NCBI GenBank assembly: GCA_035543115.1
Contig: DATKKF010000021.1
Coordinates: 22,258-86,257, forward strand
Direction: 5' to 3'
DNA from: RPRB01 sp035543115
GTDB taxonomy: Bacteria > Myxococcota > Myxococcia > Myxococcales > Myxococcaceae
Length of the DNA stretch: 64,000 nucleotides
Within the stretch, counting starts at the first letter, position 1; each line of letters begins with the position of its first letter. The notes beneath the pieces were generated by a model, which was given only the letters and a program-made list of their open reading frames with translations, searched no databases and was not told the DNA's origin. The position numbers were made by a program, and so were the translations under genes. Below are positions 33,236 to 42,674 of this stretch, one piece after another.

Positions 33236-35971
33236 ATGAGGGGTGGCGTGGCGCAGCCGGTCCGGGAGAAGGTCGCAGGGGATTTCCCGCTCACGCGGTT
33301 TCATCAGCGGCTGCTGGCGGAGGAGCTGGCGCTCCGGGGAGGCCGGGCCACCGATCGGCTGGCCTCGGCGCTCTCCGAGGCGCGGGTCGATCTCAATCCC
33401 CACCAGGTGGAGGCCGCGGCGTTCGCGCTCGAGTCGCTCCCCCGCGGCGGCTGCATGCTCGCCGACGAGGTCGGCCTCGGAAAGACCATCGAGGCCGGCA
33501 TCGTGCTCGCGCAGCTGGTGGCCGAAGGAAAGGGGCGGGTCCTCGTCCTCACCCCGGCGACCCTGCGGGCCCAGTGGCAGGCCGAGCTCCACGAGAAGTT
33601 CGAGCTGCCGGCAGTGGTGGTGGACGGCCGCAACGTCCGCCCGGATAACAACCCGTTCGACCAGCCGGTGCCGGTCATCTCCAGCCACCCCTTCGCCGCC
33701 GGACGTGCGGAGCTGGTCCGGCAGCTCCCCTGGGACCTGGTGGTCATCGACGAGGCCCACCGGCTCCGGAACGCGCACCGCGCAGGGAACAAGATTGCCC
33801 GCGCCCTCCGGGACGCCCTGCGGGACCGTCCCAAGCTGCTCCTCACCGCCACCCCGCTCCAGAACGAGCTGATGGAGCTGTTCGGGCTGCTCTCGTTCCT
33901 CGACGAGCAGATCCTCGGACCCGAGCATGCCTTCAAGAGCCGCTACACCGTCGACCCCGAGGTGGGCGCCATCCCCGACGGGCCGGCCCAGGAGCTCCGC
34001 GATCGGCTCGCCCCGGTGGTGCACCGGACCCTGCGCCGTCAGGTCCGCGAGTACGTGCGCTTCACCGCCCGCCGGAGCATGGTGGAGGACTTCGCGCCGT
34101 CCGAGGAGGAGCAGTCTCTCTACGACGAGGTGTCGGAGTACCTCCGGCGCAGCGAGGCGGCGGCCATCGAGCCCGGGAAGCGGACGCTGCTCACCCTGGT
34201 CTACCGGAAGCTCCTCGCCTCCTCGACCTTCGCCATCGCGCCCACGCTGCGAAAGCTGGCGGAGAGCCTGCGCCGGCGCATCGACGCGGCGAAGCTCGGC
34301 GTCGCTGCCCTGGGGCGGATCGCGGTGCACGGGCGCCTTGGGTCGTCCGAGGCGGACGAGTCCAGCGGCTGGACCGAGGAGGCGGAGGCCTGGTCCGACG
34401 AGCCGGATCATCCCGCCCTGCCCTCGCTGGCCACGCTGGAGGCGGAGGCCTTCGAGCTGGAGCGCTACGCCGACCGGGCCGAGTCGATCCGGGTGAACGC
34501 CAAGGGCGAGGCCCTGAAGCGGGCGCTGGACCGGGTCTTCACCGTCGCCCGCGCGCACCAGTGGCCGGAGAAGGCGGTGGTCTTCACCGAGTCGCGCCGC
34601 ACGCAGGGCTACCTCGCCGAGCTGCTCGCCGCCCATGGCTGGGCGGGGCGCATCTCGCTCCTCTCCGGCGACGCGGGCACGCCCGAGGAGCGTCAGGCGC
34701 TGGTCGACGAGTTCCGCGACCGTACGCAGATCCTCCTCTCCACCGAGGCCGGGGCCGAGGGGCTGAACCTCCAGTTCTGCAACCTGGTCGTCAACTACGA
34801 CCTGCCCTGGAACCCCCAGCGCATCGAGCAGCGCATCGGCCGCTGCCACCGCTACGGCCAGCAGCGCGACGTGCTGGTGCTGAATTTCCTCAACCGGCAG
34901 AACGCCGCGGATGCGCGCCTCTACGAGCTGCTGGAGCGGAAGCTTCACCTCTTCGACGGCGTGTTCGGCGCCTCGGACGAGATCCTCGGCGCGCTGGAGA
35001 CCGGCATCGACTTCGAGAAGCGCGTCCTCGACATCTACCAGTCGTGTCGGTCGACCGAGGAGATCGCCCGCGCCTTCGACGCGCTCCGCGAGGACCTCGA
35101 GCACCGCATCGACGCCCGGATGACCCAGACCCGGTCGCTCCTGCTCGAGCGGTTCGACGGCGAGGTCCGGCGGCGGCTGCGGCTGGCCGGCGAGGAGGCC
35201 GAGGCGGCGGTGGAGCGCCGTCGCCGGAACGTACGCACCTTCGCCCGCCAGGTGCTGGGGAAGGACGCGCCCGGCGCCCGGGTGAGCGAGGCCGCCGGCG
35301 CGGTGCGCTCGAGCCCGGCCGACGGGGTGCACTGGCTCCAGCTGGACGCCTCCGCCCTGCCCTCGCGCCTGGCCCGCCTTGCCGGCGGAGAGGGCTGGTG
35401 GTTCGTCTATCGGTTCGAGGCCACCGGTCTGGTCCCCGAGGAGCGGCTGCTCCACCTGGTGCTCCTTCGGGACCGCGACGGCTTCCGCACCCTGCCGCCC
35501 GAGGACGGAGCCCTGCTCGCCCGGGTGCCGGCGCGCGAGGGGCAGCTCCGCCCGCCCGCGCCGATCTCAGTCGCCCACGCCCAGGAGCAGGCGCTGTCGG
35601 CGGCACGGGAGAGCCTGCTCCGGGCCACCGAGCGGCGGAGCCAGCTCGCGCTGGACCGGCTCCGCGAGCAGGCCGACCGCTACGCCGAGGACTGCCTGCT
35701 CGAGGCCCGCGAGGCGCTGGCCCGGACGCGGGCGAGCTGGGAGGAGGCGCGCGCGCGGCTCGGCGGACTGGAGGACGGGACCGAGCGCGCGCGGGCGCGC
35801 GCCGCCATCGAGCGGGCCGAGCGCGACCATCGCCGCCGCCTGGCTGCGCTGCGCAACGAGGAGGAGACCCGCTACGGGCTCAAGGACCGCACCCTCGGAG
35901 AGCTCGCCACCCGGGCGAAGGTGGTGGACCGCCGGGCCCTGGTCGGCACTGCCTACTTCTGGTTGAGCTGA
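33236..35971 (+). CDS. SNF2-family (RapA/HepA-like) ATP-dependent helicase-type protein
   Basis: A 911-residue ATPase. Motif I is ADEVGLGKTIEAG, motif Ia VLTPATLRAQW, motif II DEAH, motif III LTATPLQN, and the second lobe ends in YDLPWNPQRIEQRIGRCHRYGQQRDV, the RapA/SNF2 motif VI. The C-terminal 300 residues include a highly charged helical, coiled-coil region. RapA-like proteins recycle RNA polymerase; other members remodel protein-DNA complexes, and similar proteins occur in some defence systems, but no such neighbours are present. The start is ATG 33236 with GGGAGG 7 bases upstream. An ATG 4 bases before is out of frame. Confidence 0.9.
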   Translation: MRGGVAQPVREKVAGDFPLTRFHQRLLAEELALRGGRATDRLASALSEARVDLNPHQVEAAAFALESLPRGGCMLADEVGLGKTIEAGIVLAQLVAEGKGRVLVLTPATLRAQWQAELHEKFELPAVVVDGRNVRPDNNPFDQPVPVISSHPFAAGRAELVRQLPWDLVVIDEAHRLRNAHRAGNKIARALRDALRDRPKLLLTATPLQNELMELFGLLSFLDEQILGPEHAFKSRYTVDPEVGAIPDGPAQELRDRLAPVVHRTLRRQVREYVRFTARRSMVEDFAPSEEEQSLYDEVSEYLRRSEAAAIEPGKRTLLTLVYRKLLASSTFAIAPTLRKLAESLRRRIDAAKLGVAALGRIAVHGRLGSSEADESSGWTEEAEAWSDEPDHPALPSLATLEAEAFELERYADRAESIRVNAKGEALKRALDRVFTVARAHQWPEKAVVFTESRRTQGYLAELLAAHGWAGRISLLSGDAGTPEERQALVDEFRDRTQILLSTEAGAEGLNLQFCNLVVNYDLPWNPQRIEQRIGRCHRYGQQRDVLVLNFLNRQNAADARLYELLERKLHLFDGVFGASDEILGALETGIDFEKRVLDIYQSCRSTEEIARAFDALREDLEHRIDARMTQTRSLLLERFDGEVRRRLRLAGEEAEAAVERRRRNVRTFARQVLGKDAPGARVSEAAGAVRSSPADGVHWLQLDASALPSRLARLAGGEGWWFVYRFEATGLVPEERLLHLVLLRDRDGFRTLPPEDGALLARVPAREGQLRPPAPISVAHAQEQALSAARESLLRATERRSQLALDRLREQADRYAEDCLLEAREALARTRASWEEARARLGGLEDGTERARARAAIERAERDHRRRLAALRNEEETRYGLKDRTLGELATRAKVVDRRALVGTAYFWLS

Positions 35972-35990
35972 GCTTCGCCTGTTCGGCTCT

Positions 35991-36908
35991 CTAGACCTGG
36001 AGGCGGAGCGCGCCGGCGACCAGCTCGAAGGTCGCGGGGAGCCGGCCGGGCTGCTCGCCGTCGACGTCGAGCAGCACCTCCTCCTCGCTGGTGGCCTCGA
36101 GCCGCGTGCAGCGGAAGGTCCGGGTGCCCGCCCACCGCACGTGGCTGCCGTCGTAGACCGAGGCCGACTTCAGCGCGAAGTCCTTCAGGTGGTAGCCGCT
36201 CCACACGGTGACATCGAACTGGCCATCGGACGGGTCGGCCTCCGGTGCCACCCGCATCCCGCCGCCGAAGTACTGGCCGTTGGCGATGGCCAGGGTGGTG
36301 ATCAGAAGCGCCTCCTCGGGCCCGCCGTCCACGCGGATGCGCACCGCCTGGTCTCGCCAGCCGATGAGGGTGCGCACGCTGGCCACGAAGAAGCCGACCT
36401 TCCCGCCGAGGAGCTTGCTGCCCGAGTTGACCGCGCGATCCACCTGCCCGCTGACCCCGAAGCTGGCGACGTTGACGAAGTAGCGCTCGCCCGGGTTCCC
36501 GTCCGGCCCGGTGAAGCGGACCCGGCCCACGTCCAGCGGGCGGACCTCGCCCCGGAGGCGCGCGCAGGTCTCGCGCAGGGAACCGTTCAGGCCGAAGGTC
36601 CGCCGGAAGTCGCCGCCGGTGCCGCGGGGGACGAGCGCCAGGCACGCATCGGGTGGGACGCCGCTGCCGGTCTGGAAGAAGCCGTTCACCACCTCGTTGA
36701 GGGTTCCGTCGCCACCCACCGCGACGATGCGACGGAAGCCCTGGCGGAGCGCCTCGGCGGTGAGCGCGGCGGCATGCATCGGGCGCTCGGTGAAGGCGTG
36801 CTCGGCGCTGCCTCCGAGCGCGCGCAGCACCTCGGCATGGATCTCCGGCCAGCGACGACCGGTCGCCCCGCCCGCGCTCTCGGGATTCACCACCAGAAAG
36901 GTGCGCAT
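35991..36908 (-). CDS. diacylglycerol kinase-like lipid kinase (YegS/DgkB type)
   Basis: A 305-residue protein of the DAGK catalytic family. The signature GGDGTLNEVVNGF (about residue 65) binds ATP, and LVPRGTGGDFRRTFG follows with the family's GTxNDFAR region altered to GTGGDFRR. The C-terminal beta-sandwich ends IANGQYFGGGMRVAPEADPSDGQFDV and DVDGEQPGRLP. Members phosphorylate diacylglycerol, sphingoid bases or other lipid alcohols. Soluble, no membrane segment. It is convergent with the SNF2 gene (19-base gap). Confidence 0.9.
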   Translation of the reverse strand: MRTFLVVNPESAGGATGRRWPEIHAEVLRALGGSAEHAFTERPMHAAALTAEALRQGFRRIVAVGGDGTLNEVVNGFFQTGSGVPPDACLALVPRGTGGDFRRTFGLNGSLRETCARLRGEVRPLDVGRVRFTGPDGNPGERYFVNVASFGVSGQVDRAVNSGSKLLGGKVGFFVASVRTLIGWRDQAVRIRVDGGPEEALLITTLAIANGQYFGGGMRVAPEADPSDGQFDVTVWSGYHLKDFALKSASVYDGSHVRWAGTRTFRCTRLEATSEEEVLLDVDGEQPGRLPATFELVAGALRLQV

Positions 36909-37080
36909 CGCGCTCTGTGGGCCACTGTGGCACGCCGCCGGACAGGCGCTCCCAGGAAAGTGCGATTGACGCTTCGCGCCAGCTTCCCGCTCCAGCCCAG
37001 GCCTGTTGCTCCGGCCTCACCGCGAGCGCAGGCCGCCTTTCTTCGGGTCCCGGCGCACCGCGGTAGCATGGGACTCCTCC

Positions 37081-37509
37081 GTGCATGGCGGGAACGACGA
37101 GCGCTGGGTGCTGCTGGCCGAGGACGACGGCGCGCTCCGCTTTCTGCTCGCCTCGGTGCTCCGCAAGGACGGGCACCGGGTGCTCGAGGTTCCCGACGGT
37201 GAGCAGCTGGTGGTGGCCCACGCAGCGCTTCCTCCCGGGCGGAACGGGCGCACGGTGGTGCTGAGCGACCTGTCGATGCCGGTCCGGAGCGGGCTGGAGG
37301 CGGTGGAGGAGATCCAGCGCCGGGAGCCCGGCCTGGGCGTCATCCTCATGGGCGCGTTCCTCGAGCCGGGGGACGTGCCGCGGGCGGCGGCGCTCGGCGC
37401 CGCGTTCCTCACCAAGCCCTTCGAGCTGGCCCGGATGCGGGCGCTGGTCCGGGAGCTGGTGGCAAAGCCGAACACCCGGGCGGCCGACCTGGTCGACGCG
37501 AGCGGCTAG
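37081..37509 (+). CDS. single-domain response regulator (receiver)
   Basis: A 142-residue receiver domain. LLAEDDG holds the acidic pair, the phospho-accepting Asp is in VLSDLSMP, and the Lys is in LTKPFE. The usual Thr/Ser at the end of the fourth strand, before an Ala, reads Gly (ILMGAF), so the switch residue that reports phosphorylation is absent. There is no output domain. It may act as a phosphate sink or protein-binding switch. GTG 37081 is used because the fold starts about 10 residues later; the open frame extends upstream without domain homology. Confidence 0.8.
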   Translation: MHGGNDERWVLLAEDDGALRFLLASVLRKDGHRVLEVPDGEQLVVAHAALPPGRNGRTVVLSDLSMPVRSGLEAVEEIQRREPGLGVILMGAFLEPGDVPRAAALGAAFLTKPFELARMRALVRELVAKPNTRAADLVDASG

Positions 37510-37525
37510 CGCCCCCGGCCGGGCG
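37510..37525. terminator. hairpin between convergent response-regulator and aspS genes
   Basis: CGCCC and GGGCG pair around a CCGGCC loop and fill the 17-base gap between the two convergent stops. No T-tract on either side, so any bidirectional terminator activity is a guess. Confidence 0.35.
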
Positions 37526-37526
37526 G

Positions 37527-39347
37527 TCAGGACTTCGGCGGGGGCACCACCCGGATGTGCACCTCGCGCAGCTGCAGCTCGTCCACCTCGCCCGGGGCGC
37601 CGGTCATGCTGTCGGTCCCGGTCTTGGTCTTCGGAAAGGGGATGACGTCGCGGAGGGACTCGGCGCCGGTGAGGAGCATCACCAGCCGGTCCATGCCCAG
37701 GGCGATTCCCCCGTGCGGCGGCGCCCCGTAGCGGAGCGCGTCCAGCAGGAAGCCGAACTTGTTCCGTGCCTCCTCCTCGCCGATCCCCAGCGCGGCGAAG
37801 ACCTCGGCCTGCACCCGTGGGTCGTGGAGGCGGATGCTGCCGCCGCCGATCTCGAAGCCGTTGAGAACCACGTCGTAGCGCCAGCACTTCACCCGTCCCG
37901 GGTCGGTGCGGAGGTACTGCACGTCCTCGTCGTGGGGCCGGGTGAAGGCGTGGTGCGCGGCAGCCCAGGTCCGCTTCTCCTCGTCGTACTCGAAGAGCGG
38001 CGGGTCCACGACCCAGAGGAACTCCCACCGGCCGCCGGAGCCCACCTCGGGGATGAGGCCCAGCTTCTTGGCGATGTGCACCCGGAGGTTGGCCATCACG
38101 GTGTGGACCAGCGAGGCCCGCCCGAACTGGAAGACGATCAGGTCACCCGGCTTCGCCTGGCAGGCCTCGTTGATCGCTGCCCGGAGCGTCGGGGAGATGG
38201 TCTTGGCCAGGGGGGACTGGATCCACTCGCCGCCCTCGCCCACCTTGGCTCGGGCGAGGCCGCGGGCGCCGGCGCCCTTGGCGAACTCCTCCAGCTTGTC
38301 GGCCTCGGCGCGCGAGAGCGGGTGCGCGGCCGGGACGACCATCGCCTTGACGATACCGCCCTGCTGCACCGCCTCGAGGAGCATCGGCACGCCCCCCTCC
38401 CCCCCGTGGGCGGTGACGATGTCGGTGAGGACGACGTGCTCCAGCCCGAAGCGGAGGTCCGGCTTGTCGTTGCCGTACCTCTCCATCGACTCGTCGAACG
38501 GCATCCGCCGGAACGGGGTGGGGAGGTCGACGCCGAGGATCTCCTTCCACAGCCGGGAGACGAGCTTCTCGACCACGGCGAACACGTCGTCCTGGCTGAC
38601 GAAGCTCATCTCCAGATCCACCTGGGTGAACTCGGGCTGGCGGTCCAGCCGCAGGTCCTCGTCGCGGAAGCACTTGACGATCTGGAAGTAGCGGTCGAAG
38701 CCCGCGACCATGAACAGCTGCTTGTAGAGCTGGGGACTCTCGGCCAGGGCATAGAACTTCCCCGGGTTGAGGCGGCTGGGAACGAGGAAGTTCCGGGCGC
38801 CTCCGGGCGTGTACTTGCCCATGAAGGGCGTCTCGAGCTCGAGGAAGCCCTGCTCCACCAGCGTGCTGCGGGTGATGGCGTTCATTCGCGAGCGGGTGAT
38901 GAGCGACTGCTGGAGCGGCCGGCGGCGCAGGTCGAGGTAGCGGTGGGTGAGGCGCTTCTCCTCGGCGGTCTCGATCTTGTCCTCGATGGGGAAAGGGGTG
39001 GGCTCGCTCCGGTTGAAGACGCCGAGGGCGGTGGCCTTCACCTCGATCTCCCCAGTCTTCATCTTGGGGTTCACGTTGGCGCCGCGGCTGGCCACCGTGC
39101 CCTGGACTCCGATGCACCACTCGAGGCGCAGGGTGCCGGCGAGCGCGTGAGCCTCCGGGTCGATGTCCGGCTCGAAGACCACCTGGGTGAGCCCGTACCG
39201 GTCGCGCAGGTCGATGAACACCGCGCCGCCGTGGTCGCGGCGGTTCTGCACCCAGCCGAAGAGGACGACGGTCTTGCCCACGTCCTTGCCGGTGAGCTCG
39301 CCGCAGGAGTGTGTGCGCTTGACCTCGGTGATGAAGGGAACGGACAT
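37527..39347 (-). CDS. aspS: aspartyl-tRNA synthetase (bacterial type)
   Basis: A 606-residue class IIb synthetase that charges tRNA-Asp. The OB-fold anticodon-binding domain occupies residues 1-110 (VLFGWVQNRRDHGGAVFIDLRDRYGLTQV). Motif 2 is FRDEDLRLDRQPEFTQVDLEMSF, motif 3 GIALGMDRLVMLLTG, and the bacterial GAD insertion is present between them (HPLSRAEADKLEEFAKG). Without a gatCAB context it cannot be said whether it also charges tRNA-Asn. ATG 39347 matches the family start (MSVPFITEVKRTHSCGEL). The gene is downstream of recJ. Confidence 0.95.
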   Translation of the reverse strand: MSVPFITEVKRTHSCGELTGKDVGKTVVLFGWVQNRRDHGGAVFIDLRDRYGLTQVVFEPDIDPEAHALAGTLRLEWCIGVQGTVASRGANVNPKMKTGEIEVKATALGVFNRSEPTPFPIEDKIETAEEKRLTHRYLDLRRRPLQQSLITRSRMNAITRSTLVEQGFLELETPFMGKYTPGGARNFLVPSRLNPGKFYALAESPQLYKQLFMVAGFDRYFQIVKCFRDEDLRLDRQPEFTQVDLEMSFVSQDDVFAVVEKLVSRLWKEILGVDLPTPFRRMPFDESMERYGNDKPDLRFGLEHVVLTDIVTAHGGEGGVPMLLEAVQQGGIVKAMVVPAAHPLSRAEADKLEEFAKGAGARGLARAKVGEGGEWIQSPLAKTISPTLRAAINEACQAKPGDLIVFQFGRASLVHTVMANLRVHIAKKLGLIPEVGSGGRWEFLWVVDPPLFEYDEEKRTWAAAHHAFTRPHDEDVQYLRTDPGRVKCWRYDVVLNGFEIGGGSIRLHDPRVQAEVFAALGIGEEEARNKFGFLLDALRYGAPPHGGIALGMDRLVMLLTGAESLRDVIPFPKTKTGTDSMTGAPGEVDELQLREVHIRVVPPPKS

Positions 39348-39422
39348 GGAGGCGTCGCAACCTAGCGCGCCACGTGTGTCGCCGCTACGCGTCATCGCTC
39401 GCTGGCGGCGCTCCTGACGGGC

Positions 39423-41177
39423 TCAGGACCCGGTCGGAGACAGCACGGCGGCCTCCGAGGCGCGGAGGTCCCGGAGCTTGAGCGAGACGCGGGTCCGGCC
39501 GTTCCAGGTCTCGACCGAGGGCTGGAACGCGAGGTCGACAGGACCCTCCAGCTCGGGCAGCCGTGGGCCCATCCCGAAGCCGATGGCGTCGAGGGCGGGC
39601 GCCGCCGGCAGCACCAGCTTGAGGTGGGCCACGCCGCCGCTCTTCGCGGTGACGATGCGGGCCTCGGCGTGGAGTGACTCGGCGACGAAGGTGGGCTCGG
39701 GGTTGCCGGCGCCGAAGGGGCCGAGCGCGGCGAGGGCTCCGACGGCGCGTTCGGTGAGCTCCCCGGGCTCCACCACCACGTCCACCCGGCAGCGGGGCTC
39801 GAGGTCCTCCTCGCGGAGCCGCCGCGCGGCGACGGCCTCGAAGGCCCGCCGGAAGTCCAGCAGCCGCTGCGCCTCCAGCGTGACGCCCGCGGCATGGCGG
39901 TGGCCGCCGAACTTCGAGAGGTGCTCGGCACATTCCCGGAGCGCCTCGACGAGGTGGAAGCCCTCGACGCTGCGGGCGCTCCCCTTCCCCATCCCGCCCT
40001 GCACGCCGATGACCAGGGTGGGTTTGTGGAAGCGCTCGACCACCCGGGCGGCGACGATGCCCACCACCCCGGGGTGCCACCCTTCCGCCCAGAGGACCAG
40101 ACCGCGCGCGCCCTGCCGCTCCTCGGCCTGGGCGGTGGCCTCCACCAGCATCCGCCGCTCGATCTCCTGGCGCTCCGTGTTTGCCCGGTCGAGCTTCGCC
40201 GCGAGCTCGCGGGCCTCGGCGAGGCTTGGCGTCCGCAGCAGCTGGAGACCCACCGACGCGTCGTCCAGGCGGCCGGCGGCGTTGATGCGAGGCCCGAGCC
40301 GGAAGCCCACCTGGCCTGCGCTCACCGGTCCCTCTGTCTCCAGTCCGGCGACCTCCTTGAGCGCACGCACGCCCGGGCGGTCTGCCCTGCCCAGGGCCTG
40401 GAGCCCGTGGCGGACGAGGATGCGGTTGGCCCCGGTCAGGGGGACGACGTCGCACACCGTCGCGAGCGCGACCAGGTCCATCAGGGGCTTGAGCGCGGGC
40501 TCGGCACGGCACTCGAACCAGCCCATCGTCCGGAGCGAGCGCCGGAGCGCCATGATCAGGTTGAAGGCCACGCCGGCGGCGCACAGCGCCTTCGTGGGGT
40601 ACTCGCAGCCAGGCTGGTGCGGGTTCAGCACCGCTGTGGCCGCCGGCAGCGTCTCGGGGACGGTGTGGTGGTCGACGATGACCACCTCCATCCCCAGGTC
40701 CCTGGCGCGCGCGACCTCGGCGACGCTGCCGATCCCGCAGTCGAGCGAGACCAGGACCCGGGAGCCCTCGCGAGCGATGCGCTCGACGGCGCGGATGTTC
40801 AGACCGTAGCCCTCGTCGATCCGGTGCGGGATGTAGGTCTGTGGCGCGGCCCCCACCGCGTCGAGGAAGAGCGAGAGGAGCGCGGTGGAGCACACCCCGT
40901 CGACGTCGTAGTCACCGTAGAGGGTGACCTTCTCCCCCTGCACGACGGCCCGGGTGAGGCGCTCGACCGCGGCCGACATCCCCTTCATCCGGAACGGGTC
41001 CGGGAGGTCGGTCAGCTCGTGCGAGAGAAAGCGCGCGGCGTCCTGCGGCTCGAGCACCCCGCGAGCGACGAGGACCCGCGCGGTCAGCGGGTCCAGTCCG
41101 AGCTCGATGGCAAGACGGCGGGCCGCGCGTCGCTGCGCCTCGACGTCTCGATCTCCGCCTAGAAATACCCAGCGCAA
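39423..41177 (-). CDS. recJ: single-stranded-DNA-specific exonuclease RecJ
   Basis: A 584-residue 5'-3' ssDNA exonuclease of recombination and mismatch repair. DHH-family metal motifs: GDYDVDGVCSTALL, SLDCGIGS, VDHHTVP and, further on, ARINAAGRL-like sequence (GPRINAAGRLDDASVG). The DHHA1 domain carries GFGPGNPEP-like sequence (FGAGNPEPTF). Length is close to the usual 560-580. The start is TTG with GGAG 7 bases upstream. It sits close to the queA-tgt-yajC-secD-secF block. Confidence 0.95.
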   Translation of the reverse strand: MRWVFLGGDRDVEAQRRAARRLAIELGLDPLTARVLVARGVLEPQDAARFLSHELTDLPDPFRMKGMSAAVERLTRAVVQGEKVTLYGDYDVDGVCSTALLSLFLDAVGAAPQTYIPHRIDEGYGLNIRAVERIAREGSRVLVSLDCGIGSVAEVARARDLGMEVVIVDHHTVPETLPAATAVLNPHQPGCEYPTKALCAAGVAFNLIMALRRSLRTMGWFECRAEPALKPLMDLVALATVCDVVPLTGANRILVRHGLQALGRADRPGVRALKEVAGLETEGPVSAGQVGFRLGPRINAAGRLDDASVGLQLLRTPSLAEARELAAKLDRANTERQEIERRMLVEATAQAEERQGARGLVLWAEGWHPGVVGIVAARVVERFHKPTLVIGVQGGMGKGSARSVEGFHLVEALRECAEHLSKFGGHRHAAGVTLEAQRLLDFRRAFEAVAARRLREEDLEPRCRVDVVVEPGELTERAVGALAALGPFGAGNPEPTFVAESLHAEARIVTAKSGGVAHLKLVLPAAPALDAIGFGMGPRLPELEGPVDLAFQPSVETWNGRTRVSLKLRDLRASEAAVLSPTGS

Positions 41178-41441
41178 CCGTCCGCTCCTCTCGCTTCAAA
41201 CGCCCGCCGTTCCGAGCGTTCGTACCGGAGTGGTCTGACAGCGGACGACACGCGCGCGCGCTGGATCAGCGGGCGCAACGAAGGGCCACGAGATGCGGGC
41301 GGGTGCGTGACGGCCGCGATCAGCGGGACCTTCCCGCCGGAGTGCCCGGCGGCGCCCCGCAGGTGGGACCGACCGACGGCGCGATGACCTCTGTTTCTAC
41401 CGGCTCCCTCTGACCGACGACGGGGCCGGACACGGGCCGGT

Positions 41442-42194
41442 TCAGCCCGACCGGACCTCACCGATGCGGACGCCCAGCGCGATCTCCCCGCCGTATCCGG
41501 AATCCGGCTGTCCCTCGAGCGCGACGAGCAGCTCGGCGTGGCCTCCGTAGATGGGGTCGGTCGCATTCCGGGTATCCCGTGCGCCGCGCTCGACGTACGG
41601 AGCGGTGGCCAGCACCGCGTCGGTCACCGCGTCGTCGAAGAAGATCTGCGTGCTGACGTCGGTGGTGGTCTCGCCGAAGGGATCGAACAGCCGCACCCGG
41701 GTGTGCACGTGCACGGCCCGACCGGCGTACCAGCCGGGGAAGATGGTGGAGAAGGTGACCCGCCCCGTGAGGTCCGTGACCTGGTAGCCGCGGAGGAAAT
41801 CACGACCACCCGTTCCGCGGTCCGGGACGTCCGAGTAGAGGCCCTCTGCGTCGCAGTGCCAGACGTCGACCCGGGCGGCATGGACGGGCTCGCACCCGTC
41901 GTCGATCGCTGCGGCCACCCGGATCGCGAGCCGGAGCGGAACTCCGGGCCGTGGAGCGCTCCCCGGGGCGCGGGTGTCCCAGCGCAGATCCGAACGGTTC
42001 AGCGGTGCGTCGCGCCAGTACGGACCGGCGGTCAGCTCGGTGGCCGGGGCGCAGGGGGGGCCGGCGGGAACGCTCCCGCAGCCCGTGACCAGCAGGGCGC
42101 CCGCCCGGCCCAGGAGGGCCAGCGCCTGTCTGCGGTCGAGCGGCGACGGTCGAGGCCCCGGTGCCATGCTCCAGGGGACACTCCGGCCGCCCAT
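41442..42194 (-). CDS. Tat-exported lipoprotein related to intradiol ring-cleavage dioxygenases
   Basis: A protein of about 240-250 residues. The N-terminus carries a twin-Arg signal (DRRQALALLGRAGALLVTGC) ending in a lipobox Cys. The mature domain resembles intradiol dioxygenases: DVWHCDAEGLYSD supplies the first Tyr, GYQVTDLTGRVTFSTIFPGWYAGRAVHVHTRVRL supplies the second Tyr and both His of the non-haem Fe site (Y...Y-x-H-x-H). Classical enzymes are cytoplasmic; this exported type is a separate subgroup with unknown aromatic substrate. The start may be ATG 42194 or ATG 42167. The 264-base gap to recJ (41178-41441) shows no ORF, hairpin or RNA. Confidence 0.8.
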   Translation of the reverse strand: MGGRSVPWSMAPGPRPSPLDRRQALALLGRAGALLVTGCGSVPAGPPCAPATELTAGPYWRDAPLNRSDLRWDTRAPGSAPRPGVPLRLAIRVAAAIDDGCEPVHAARVDVWHCDAEGLYSDVPDRGTGGRDFLRGYQVTDLTGRVTFSTIFPGWYAGRAVHVHTRVRLFDPFGETTTDVSTQIFFDDAVTDAVLATAPYVERGARDTRNATDPIYGGHAELLVALEGQPDSGYGGEIALGVRIGEVRSG

Positions 42195-42260
42195 CGGTGC
42201 ACGCTCAGGACGGCACCCCGGTCTTCCGCAGGCGAGGGCGATCCCGAGCTCCCCTCACAA

Positions 42261-42572
42261 TCAGTAGACGACGTCGTCGGGGTGGAAGGGTGGGACGGCC
42301 ACGAGCGTTCCGCGCCGGATCCGTCGCCGGAGCAACAGGTAGTAGGGAAAGGTCACCGGCCAGAGCTGCCCCACCAGCAAGTAGACGATCAGCGGGTGGT
42401 ACGCCTCGCAGTCCCGGTGGTGCCGGAACCTGAGCCGCATCGAGTCGAAGGCAGCCCAGCCCGAGCTGGCGATGACCATGAGCCTTCCGGTGGGCACGCC
42501 GGTGAGCTGCTGGACCGCCGCTGCCGCAGCCAGCGCCATCAGCGAGAGTGCCACCACGCCAAGCCAGTGCAT
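42261..42572 (-). CDS. small membrane protein, unknown
   Basis: A 103-residue protein with two hydrophobic stretches (about 4-18, LGVVALSLMALAAAAAV, and about 64-84, PLIVYLLVGQLWPVTFPYYLLL), a basic loop between them, and a C-terminus rich in Pro and Asp. ATG 42572 was chosen; a TTG 23 codons upstream is possible. It lies between secF and the dioxygenase-like gene on the same strand. I do not recognise the family. Confidence 0.55.
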   Translation of the reverse strand: MHWLGVVALSLMALAAAAAVQQLTGVPTGRLMVIASSGWAAFDSMRLRFRHHRDCEAYHPLIVYLLVGQLWPVTFPYYLLLRRRIRRGTLVAVPPFHPDDVVY

Positions 42573-42674
42573 GCAGCCCCGGCATGCGCCATTTCGGGGC
42601 GCAGCTCCACGGAGCGTGGAGCGGGGCGTCCCCGGGGTCAAGTCACGTCGAGGAACGAGCGCGGACCCTGCGCG

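Noticed and set aside
33236..35971. SNF2-like gene as part of a DISARM-type defence system
   Set aside because: No methyltransferase, DUF1998 or phospholipase-D partner genes are nearby; neighbours are housekeeping genes.
41264..41327. Repeated GATCAGCGGG in the recJ upstream gap
   Set aside because: Two copies 54 bases apart with no symmetry or flanking context; chance repetition in GC-rich DNA is enough.
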